DNA from: Candidatus Poribacteria bacterium
GTDB lineage: Bacteria; Poribacteria; WGA-4E; WGA-3G
Direction of reading: 5' to 3'
Assembly: GCA_009835515.1 (NCBI GenBank)
Contig: VXXH01000013.1
Location: 1 to 7,675 of the forward strand
Length of the DNA: 7,675 nucleotides
The position numbers and the translations under genes are program-made. Positions 1-4,963 of the stretch are shown piece by piece (position 1 is the first letter of the stretch; each line of letters opens with the position of its first letter). The notes beneath the pieces were generated by a model. It did no database searches and was not told the DNA's origin. It was given only the letters and a program-made list of their open reading frames with translations.

Positions 1-167
1 TTAACAACAAAAACCTTTCACCACAAACCTTCAGAAAAAAATGGGGGCAAGTGACTAATCAAAGTTAGTTGATTTTTCTGTGATCCGATGTCCTGATCGC
101 AGTTCCCCGTTTGAGATAGACAGACTTTACTATTAATGCCGACGAAAACTAATGGCTCTGGTGCTTT
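1..167. other. Gene-free left edge downstream of the flavoprotein gene
   Basis: No credible coding region is visible here. The stretch lies after the flavoprotein stop codon in the direction of transcription. It holds an AT-rich hairpin (AATCAA, six-base loop, TTGATT at 57-74) and a short imperfect direct repeat (AAACCTTTCA at 11-20, AAACCTTCA at 25-33). On the minus strand the hairpin is not directly followed by a T run, although seven T's occur some distance further on (34-40), so an intrinsic terminator is not supported. The BMC operon may continue to the left of the window; this stretch could be its spacer or the leader of the next gene. Confidence 0.5.
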
Positions 168-902
168 TTAACTTTTGGGTATTAGTTTAATACCTCTCTT
201 TTTTGCATGCTCACGGGCAAGTGGTGTAATAATCGCCCGTTTTGCATGAACCAGTTCTTGCACGTTCGTGTCCAGGTTTAAAATGGTCGTTGCGCTAATT
301 AGAGGTCTGTCCAAACTGGTAGGTGAGTCGTCTGTTCGGTTCTTAATCGACTCGGCAATCTGCATCATAGGTACCCATTGAACGCCAAGTTCGGATAAAA
401 CGTTTACATATTCAACCTCAATAGCATTAATTTTTGCGGATGACCCATTTTGATTAAGGGCATCGGTGACCGCTATGACTGTTTTTCCTTTAGAAAGTGC
501 TTCAAATACAAGATAGGTGCAGGGTGTATCCACTAACCTTAAGGCGAGTTTTGCAGCCATCGGATGCGAGAAAACAGGAAGCACGATCTGCTGATACGTA
601 TCCACAAAGGTTGCTATATTGGTGAGTATGTCCTCCCGTAGGACGTTCTCTTCGCCAAATATAGCATGAATCGGTTCCGGATTTATGACTTTAGTTGCGA
701 GATCAGACAAAATTATTGTAATTTTCCATCCGTCTTGCGTGCAGGCCTGAAGCTGCTGGAGCGGTTCATCCAATTCGAGTTGCGTCGCCCCAAAAATAGC
801 GAGTAGTCGTTTCTCGTCTGCAATTTGCGTGGTGGTAGATGCTTGCTCCTCCAGTACCCTCTCCACAATTTTCCGAATTTGGTCAATCAGTTCTTGGTTC
901 AT
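168..902 (-). CDS. BMC-associated flavoprotein (HFCD-like fold) with N-terminal encapsulation peptide
   Basis: This 244-residue protein is probably BMC cargo. Residues 2-19 form a short amphipathic helix (ELIDQIRKIVERVLEEQ) followed by a polar linker (20-30), the layout of BMC encapsulation peptides. Residues 31-180 look like the flavoprotein/phosphopantothenoylcysteine decarboxylase fold: a first beta strand (LLAIFGAT, 33-40), a second (ITIILSD, 61-67), then the family-typical region with VLPVFSHPMAAKLALRLVD (107-125) and GKTVIAVTDAL (139-149). A variable linker (about 185-200) leads to a C-terminal segment containing ITPLAREHAKKRGIKLI (225-241). I associate this type of tail with BMC accessory proteins, from memory. 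Proteins of this kind are known in PVM-type and other BMC loci; their reaction is not established. The gene starts 23 bp after pduL and has no strong Shine-Dalgarno, so it is probably read from the BMC operon mRNA. FMN binding is inferred. The fold call is fairly sure, the function is not. Confidence 0.75.
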   Translation of the reverse strand: MNQELIDQIRKIVERVLEEQASTTTQIADEKRLLAIFGATQLELDEPLQQLQACTQDGWKITIILSDLATKVINPEPIHAIFGEENVLREDILTNIATFVDTYQQIVLPVFSHPMAAKLALRLVDTPCTYLVFEALSKGKTVIAVTDALNQNGSSAKINAIEVEYVNVLSELGVQWVPMMQIAESIKNRTDDSPTSLDRPLISATTILNLDTNVQELVHAKRAIITPLAREHAKKRGIKLIPKS

Positions 903-925
903 GTTGCTTCAAGTATACGGAGGGC

Positions 926-1630
926 CTAACGCACGATTTCAACAGGTTCGCCACCCTTCAAACCTGCGGCATTGGAATCATCGGTGTCTAAGTGCATCTG
1001 AAGCACATAGTCTTCAGAAATTTTGGGTCGGACATTTTCAAACGTCAAAGCTCGCTCACCCGGGAAATGGACCTTTAGAAGATCTTCTTCGCGAATATTG
1101 AGCGCGTCAGCATCACTGGGTGTCATGTGGATGTGCCGTGTAGCACAGATAGCCCCTTCCTCTAAATAGACACTGCCTGCGGGTCCGATGAGGGTAATAG
1201 GTTCCGCACCAGCGAGATCGCCTGAGTCTCGAATAGGAGGGCTTAAGCCGAGACGGATCGCTTCTGTTTGGGCGACTTCTACTTGGGAGTAATCCCGCAC
1301 GGGTCCAAGAATACGAACGGCTTCAATAGCCCGCATCCGCTTTCCAACGATGGTCAGTGTCTCGTTCGCGGCGAACGCTTCGGGTTGATATAGAGGGGCA
1401 TAGACGGTGAGTTGGTGTCCGGCACCGTAGAGGATCTCAAGGTGTTCTTGCGTTACATGGGCATGTCGTGCTGAAACCCCAACGGGGATTTGCTGCTGCT
1501 GTGTGACGGCATCACATGCGCGATTTCCGGCATCACAACTTCTCAAAGCACAACCACTACACGCTTGGTCCGTTGTCAGCCTGTTCACGACACGGCGGGT
1601 AATCAACTCAACAAGGGCACGGTCTGGCAT
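926..1630 (-). CDS. pduL: Phosphate propanoyltransferase, PduL type (BMC phosphotransacylase)
   Basis: PduL transfers an acyl group from acyl-CoA to phosphate, giving acyl-phosphate and free CoA; in BMCs this recycles CoA for the lumen aldehyde dehydrogenase. The 234-residue protein shows the family layout. An N-terminal amphipathic helix (about 4-19, ALVELITRRVVNRL) looks like an encapsulation peptide. Two beta-barrel halves follow, with metal-ligand motifs SARHAHV (His56, His58) and ATRHIHM (His166, His168), the conserved SQVEVAQTEA stretch (Glu118, preceded by Arg112) and a late His213. These match the two-zinc site known for PduL, so it should be active. Unusual is a linker between helix and catalytic domain with four cysteines (24, 27, 32, 39). 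The gene lies 74 bp after the shell gene and 23 bp before the flavoprotein gene. A weak AAGG sits 10 nt before the ATG. The natural acyl group could be acetyl, propionyl or lactyl; the window does not decide. Confidence 0.93.
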   Translation of the reverse strand: MPDRALVELITRRVVNRLTTDQACSGCALRSCDAGNRACDAVTQQQQIPVGVSARHAHVTQEHLEILYGAGHQLTVYAPLYQPEAFAANETLTIVGKRMRAIEAVRILGPVRDYSQVEVAQTEAIRLGLSPPIRDSGDLAGAEPITLIGPAGSVYLEEGAICATRHIHMTPSDADALNIREEDLLKVHFPGERALTFENVRPKISEDYVLQMHLDTDDSNAAGLKGGEPVEIVR

Positions 1631-1663
1631 CTATGGTTCGCCTTTTCTGTTAGGATGTTGCAA

Positions 1664-1694
1664 ACGTTCTCAAGCAACGTGTGGTCAAGCCACA
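1664..1694 (-). promoter_or_regulatory. Two adjacent hairpins between the shell gene and pduL
   Basis: In the 74-bp gap two short inverted repeats stand next to each other. One is TGTGG, a five-base loop and CCACA at 1680-1694. The other is ACGTT, a seven-base loop and AACGT at 1664-1680. On the minus-strand mRNA the first begins about 10 nt after the shell-protein stop codon. Neither is followed by a U run, so they are unlikely to be full terminators. They may protect the upstream shell mRNA end or lower expression of the enzymes relative to the shell. That role is inference; the stems are only five base pairs. Confidence 0.35.
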
Positions 1695-1704
1695 TACGCA
1701 TAGT

Positions 1705-1980
1705 TTACGCTTTCTTTAAGATGGTCTCGACTTCAGCATGTGGACGTGGAATTACGTGAACAGAAACAACTTCGCCGACGCGTGCAGCTGCTTCAGCACC
1801 GACATCCGTTGCGGCTTTCACCGCACCGACATCGCCACGCACCATGACGGTCACATAACCAGCACCGACTTGCTCGTAACCGATAAGTTGGACGTTGGCT
1901 GCTTTCACCATCGCATCGGCAGCTTCAATACTCCCAACTAAGCCTCTCGTTTCAACTAAACCCAATGCATCTCCGGTCAT
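1705..1980 (-). CDS. BMC-H hexameric microcompartment shell protein (PduA/EutM family)
   Basis: This 91-residue protein is a single BMC domain that would form the hexameric tiles of a microcompartment shell. It aligns without gaps to PduA from memory: [10 protein letters not shown] at 5-14, [12 protein letters not shown] at 19-30 with the edge lysine Lys26, [13 protein letters not shown] at 47-59, and VIPRPH at 76-81 with the edge arginine Arg79. Lys26 and Arg79 are the hexamer-hexamer contact residues in PduA. The pore loop reads QVGAGY (37-42) where PduA has KIGSGL, so the pore is changed (Gln37, Ala40, Tyr42). The start is fixed by an in-frame stop just upstream with no other start codon between. 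A perfect AGGAGG lies 14 nt before the ATG, which is a long spacing. It is the first gene of the BMC operon, behind its own predicted promoter, as expected for an abundant shell protein. Confidence 0.96.
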   Translation of the reverse strand: MTGDALGLVETRGLVGSIEAADAMVKAANVQLIGYEQVGAGYVTVMVRGDVGAVKAATDVGAEAAARVGEVVSVHVIPRPHAEVETILKKA

Positions 1981-1994
1981 ATTAACCCTGTTAG

Positions 1995-2000
1995 CCTCCT
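1995..2000 (-). promoter_or_regulatory. Shine-Dalgarno of the BMC-H gene
   Basis: On the minus strand a perfect AGGAGG stands 14 nt upstream of the ATG at 1980. The spacing is longer than the usual 5-9 nt. No alternative in-frame start lies closer, and an in-frame TAA lies just upstream (2002-2004), so this is the only reasonable ribosome binding site. A weaker AGGG a few bases before the ATG could contribute. Confidence 0.6.
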
Positions 2001-2034
2001 GTTAAAAAATCCAAAATGAACATAAGTTTTTAAC
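2001..2034 (-). promoter_or_regulatory. AT-rich inverted repeat in the BMC-H leader
   Basis: GTTAAAAA at 2001-2008 is the exact reverse complement of TTTTTAAC at 2027-2034, giving an 8-bp stem with an 18-nt loop. It ends directly at the AGGAGG of the shell gene. A second small hairpin (ATCG, TTGT, CGAT at 2041-2052) lies just upstream in the same leader. The position could allow control of translation or binding of a regulator, but the stem is almost all A-T, so its stability as RNA is low. Role inferred. Confidence 0.35.
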
Positions 2035-2116
2035 TTCCAGATCGTTGTCGATAAGAGCGATTCTGCTCACAAACACCGAGAAGAGCCAAGCGAAATACTA
2101 AACACTTCCCTTTTAA

Positions 2117-2145
2117 AGTATATCACAATTTTGGGGTTTTTTCAA
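2117..2145 (-). promoter_or_regulatory. Predicted sigma-70-type promoter of the BMC operon
   Basis: On the minus strand a -35 box TTGAAA (2140-2145) and a -10 box TATACT (2117-2122) are separated by exactly 17 bp. Each differs from consensus by one base. The predicted start point is near 2110, which leaves a leader of about 130 nt before the BMC-H ATG. The promoter begins 9 bp beyond the stop codon of the TPR gene, so the microcompartment genes can be transcribed independently of the operon upstream. Confidence 0.65.
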
Positions 2146-2153
2146 GAAAAAAC

Positions 2154-2945
2154 TCAAAGTGCGTTTATATATTTGATTAGTACATGTATCATTAGTGCTT
2201 GTATTATCTGTTTGTCGAGTGCATCGATCAGAAGTCTGTTAGCGTGCTTGGAATCTTGGCTTGCTAATGTGCGATCCCCGAACTGTGAATGGACCTGTGA
2301 ACGACTGATGTATGCATTCGCGAAACGCGGTTCAAGTGCAATAGCCTGATCCAAGTCTGCCAGTGCAAGTTTTAAACGGTTCTCATGACCTCGAATAGAG
2401 AGTTGGAGATAAACGTTACCACGTCCATAATATGCCATCGCTGAGGGATTCCGTTCAATCAGATCATCGTAGTCAGCGAGTGCTTTTTGAACGTCCCCGT
2501 GTTTAAAATAGGTTTCTGCTCGTTTCTGTATAACATGGGGACTCCGCCTCCTCTTAAGTGAGGCAGAGTAATCTTCAATCGCGCGCTGCATATCGCCTAA
2601 CGATTGATATGCGGCACCGCGGCTTGCGTAGGCATCGGCTTGATACCTTTTGAGTTTTAACGTTTGGGTATAATCTGCGATAGCGGTTTCGTACTCTGCA
2701 GAACGATAATAGGCGAGTCCGCGTTTCACATAAGCTTCGGCATACTTCGGTTCAATTTCAATCGCGCGTGTAAACGCTTTGATCGCTTGTGGAAGTTTCC
2801 ATGATCTGAGTGCTGTTGTTCCTTTTTGAACGTATGCCTGTGCTTGTTGATTCTCGCCTTTAATGGCATCCCACGTTACAAAGCGAGAAGCGAGGAGGAT
2901 CGTGAGAATCAATACGGGGGTCATGATGTAAATGAGTGGTCGCAT
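2154..2945 (-). CDS. Membrane-anchored tetratricopeptide repeat (TPR) protein
   Basis: This 263-residue protein starts with a hydrophobic segment (about 4-20) that looks like a signal anchor, so the repeats probably face the periplasm. About six TPR units follow: 35-68 (AIKAFTRAIEIEP core), 69-102, 103-136, 137-169, 170-208 (with a loop insertion of about five residues around 183-190) and 209-242. The pattern of small residues at positions 8, 20 and 27 with a Pro near the end of several units is typical. A final hydrophobic, probably helical tail (244-263) could pack on the last repeat or touch the membrane. TPRs bind other proteins; the partner is unknown, but the neighbouring phosphatase and peptidase are candidates. 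The start codon is 12 bp after the phosphatase stop, without a clear Shine-Dalgarno, which suggests translational coupling. An ATG at codon 8 is an alternative start. Confidence 0.88.
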   Translation of the reverse strand: MRPLIYIMTPVLILTILLASRFVTWDAIKGENQQAQAYVQKGTTALRSWKLPQAIKAFTRAIEIEPKYAEAYVKRGLAYYRSAEYETAIADYTQTLKLKRYQADAYASRGAAYQSLGDMQRAIEDYSASLKRRRSPHVIQKRAETYFKHGDVQKALADYDDLIERNPSAMAYYGRGNVYLQLSIRGHENRLKLALADLDQAIALEPRFANAYISRSQVHSQFGDRTLASQDSKHANRLLIDALDKQIIQALMIHVLIKYINAL

Positions 2946-2957
2946 GATGTGGGTCTG

Positions 2958-3956
2958 TTAGTCCGATTTTGGTTTTTTCGCCTTGTCATACAGATGATGA
3001 ATGTTCACCCCTAACTTCAGCATGTGGACAGAGGTATATGTTTCTGATAGATCAATTTCGATATAGGTTGGAATTCCCGGCGAGCCGCTATAGCCCGTCG
3101 AAAAGATGAGTTGATTCTCACCGAATGTTGCTATACCGTCTCTGACGTTTTGTGAGGGAAAATAGTGAATGGGGGTATGCCCGACGACCAGAAGATTCGC
3201 ATGGATGGCTTCAAGAAAATTTTTAATATGTGTTAGGGTATAGCCCCCAGGGTACGCGATAACAGGACGAGGCCAGAGAAGTTCTTCAAGCGTTTTAGGA
3301 CTCGGATTAACGAGATCAGTAAGGTTTCTGATGAAACGGGCAGGACCGGCGTGAATGCCGACAAAACCGTTTTTTGCGATAACAACTGTTGGCAGATTCA
3401 AAAGGAATTCATAGTGAACGTCTGTCATTCTCTCAATGAAATTGAATTGCTCGTAATAGGCACCAAGTGGACTTTCGTATAATAAACGAATAAATTCTGC
3501 CTGATTTTGTGCTGTCATCCCCTGTTTCTTCAGCATTGCATAAGCATCTGCAGCGGCAAATTCGTGGTTTCCTCGGAGATAGATAAGTCTTTTGCCCTTA
3601 TCGCCAAGTTGTTTTTGGAATTCCATAACCCGGTCAACAATTAAAGTATCACCATAAGGTGGGTGTCTCGGTTCATCTGGCTTATAGTCAATTGCGTCAC
3701 CGAGTATCAATCCATAGACATCTTCGCCCGCTTGAATTCGCTCGACAAGTTTTGTGAGTCGCAACCATTGATTAAAGTCGTCCCAATGGGCATGCAGGTC
3801 GGAAACGATATAGACGGTGCCGTGGTCGGGTAGAACAACGATATGCCCGTCGCGCGTGAGTTGATCCGGGTACTGTGTGAGTTGTTTTGATTGTGCTGTC
3901 GCCGCGGCGGCGAAAGCGATAAAACAGAGCGTGAGATAAATGAGAGAGGTATTCAT
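2958..3956 (-). CDS. Exported PPP-like metallophosphoesterase
   Basis: This 332-residue protein has a signal peptide (1-21, ending AAATA before Gln22) and a calcineurin-type phosphoesterase domain. The metal-binding motifs appear in order: SDLHAH (Asp53, His55), GDAID (Asp87), LRGNHE (Asn130, His131), GIHAGP (His202) and VVGHTPIH (His260, His264). LRGNHE is the hallmark of the PPP group (Ser/Thr phosphoprotein phosphatases and bacterial relatives), and ELLWPRP (225-231) recalls the LLWSDP stretch of PPP enzymes. The usual GDxVDRG arginine is replaced (GDAIDYK). The expected reaction is hydrolysis of a phosphomonoester with two metal ions in the periplasm or outside the cell; whether the substrate is a protein is not known. 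An AGGA 10 nt before the ATG overlaps the end of the peptidase gene, and the gap is only 5 bp. The motif set is complete, so it should be active. Confidence 0.88.
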   Translation of the reverse strand: MNTSLIYLTLCFIAFAAAATAQSKQLTQYPDQLTRDGHIVVLPDHGTVYIVSDLHAHWDDFNQWLRLTKLVERIQAGEDVYGLILGDAIDYKPDEPRHPPYGDTLIVDRVMEFQKQLGDKGKRLIYLRGNHEFAAADAYAMLKKQGMTAQNQAEFIRLLYESPLGAYYEQFNFIERMTDVHYEFLLNLPTVVIAKNGFVGIHAGPARFIRNLTDLVNPSPKTLEELLWPRPVIAYPGGYTLTHIKNFLEAIHANLLVVGHTPIHYFPSQNVRDGIATFGENQLIFSTGYSGSPGIPTYIEIDLSETYTSVHMLKLGVNIHHLYDKAKKPKSD

Positions 3957-3961
3957 TAAAA

Positions 3962-4870
3962 TTAAGTCCTGAAGAATGTGTCCATAGTATTTTCCTGTTG
4001 TGAGAGTTTATTGAGGTGCCGCTGTCTACGATTCCGGCGGACCAAATAACCAAGGAGTGCCAACCCGCCGAGTCCACCCCACAAAAAGTAGGAATTGGAG
4101 AAGAGGGATGCCCATTTGTAACGTTCCGCTAATGATTCACGCCAAAGGACATCAAAGGTCGCAAGATCCCATCCAACTACGGCTTCAAAAGCAGTATTGA
4201 AGTTGTTCCCCGCATGGAGTTCCGAAATAAGCGAGAACAGCACATCTCTACCTTTGACTTCAACCAACCAACGGAGGGCATCTTGACTCTCGGCATACGC
4301 CAGATCCGCACCAGTTTGCGAACTCGGAAAACCTCGCGTTAACGCTTGAAGCGGTAGGATAGATTTAGAGAAAATGTGCTTTAGCAATGTTTCGTGACGA
4401 CTCGGCACCCATTCATCCGCAAAGTAGATCGCTATGCCTTCTATAAACCACAGCGGAATTTCTTTAACGGCTTTGCGTGTACACTGTCCGAAGAGGACGT
4501 GCGCGATCTCGTGCCGAAGCACTTGGACTAACTGCAGTTTCGCCAGCGCGATGTGTTTCGGATTTTGGATAATGATACGTCGACTCAAAGGGAAAGCACA
4601 TCCGACTGCCCAATCCTGAATCGGGGCGTGAACAGAATCCTGAAATTCCTTTTGTGTATCGCAGACCCAGATATCAATCATTCCTGCCGGCATACGGTCT
4701 GTTAATTGTGGCATTTCGGCGTAAAAATCCTCAGCTATCTGAAGAATTGACGTTGGATCTACTGTACCTTCTTGGTAGTAGACTCGAAAGTGTGGACTCT
4801 CCACTGACTCCCACGAAGCGGATGCTGAAAGTATCGGCAGTATCAGTAAGAGGAAAATAAGACTTTTCAT
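3962..4870 (-). CDS. Membrane-anchored gluzincin metallopeptidase (peptidase MA-like)
   Basis: This 302-residue protein is a predicted zinc peptidase. An N-terminal signal peptide (1-18, ending SASA) exports it. The catalytic core has HEIAH (His120, Glu121, His124), followed 19 residues later by WFIEGIAIYF (141-150), in which Glu144 is the likely third zinc ligand; this spacing is typical of gluzincins and the peptidase MA-like family. A C-terminal transmembrane segment (about 260-277) is followed by a strongly basic tail (RRNRRQRH, 278-285), which should stay in the cytoplasm. The peptidase domain would then be tethered on the outer face of the membrane. It is the first gene of a three-gene operon and ends 5 bp before the phosphatase gene. 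Family members are mostly uncharacterised, and some may act in binding rather than cleavage. The key residues are intact here. No clear promoter was found in the 92 bp upstream. Confidence 0.85.
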   Translation of the reverse strand: MKSLIFLLLILPILSASASWESVESPHFRVYYQEGTVDPTSILQIAEDFYAEMPQLTDRMPAGMIDIWVCDTQKEFQDSVHAPIQDWAVGCAFPLSRRIIIQNPKHIALAKLQLVQVLRHEIAHVLFGQCTRKAVKEIPLWFIEGIAIYFADEWVPSRHETLLKHIFSKSILPLQALTRGFPSSQTGADLAYAESQDALRWLVEVKGRDVLFSLISELHAGNNFNTAFEAVVGWDLATFDVLWRESLAERYKWASLFSNSYFLWGGLGGLALLGYLVRRNRRQRHLNKLSQQENTMDTFFRT

Positions 4871-4884
4871 AATCTTCTATGCAA

Positions 4885-4963
4885 ACTGTAGGGCTTACGC
4901 AAAATTGGAACACATCCTGAAACCTCGCCAGCAAGTGTAGTGGATTGCGTTAAGTCCTATAGT
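4885..4963. repeat. MITE-like 79-bp element with imperfect terminal inverted repeats
   Basis: The left arm ACTGTAGGGCTTACGCAA (4885-4902) and the reverse complement of the right arm, ACTATAGGACTTAACGCAA (4945-4963), match at 16 of 18 positions with one extra base. The 42-bp interior has no coding capacity. The element occupies nearly the whole gap between the VWA lipoprotein gene and the peptidase operon, and its outer base touches the TAA stop of the VWA gene. Size and ends fit a miniature inverted-repeat transposable element. Ends containing ACTTACGCA are, from memory, common in small mobile repeats of some cyanobacteria and other bacteria. No target-site duplication is obvious, and no other copy is in the window. 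On RNA it could fold into a long hairpin. Confidence 0.6.

Noticed and set aside
57..77. AT-rich hairpin with a short T run read as a terminator
   Set aside because: The T run follows the stem only on the + strand, where no gene ends; the stem is six A-T-rich pairs. Not enough for a terminator call.
829..1101. 90-codon open frame on the + strand across the flavoprotein/pduL junction
   Set aside because: It runs antisense to two well-supported genes and its translation resembles no family; it is a shadow frame.
1490..1759. 89-codon + strand frame covering the start of pduL and the gap to the shell gene
   Set aside because: It is opposite to PduL and the end of BMC-H, with low-complexity cysteine- and threonine-rich translation; no ribosome binding site or family likeness.
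3772..4077. 101-codon minus-strand frame overlapping the phosphatase start and the peptidase end
   Set aside because: It is in another frame across two genes with clear signal peptide and transmembrane features of their own; the translation is arginine-rich without motif.
4871..4962. Promoter for the peptidase operon in the gap after the VWA gene
   Set aside because: Candidate boxes (TTGCGT with CATAGA, 15 bp apart) are poor in sequence and spacing; the site lies within and beside the MITE-like element, but no claim is warranted.
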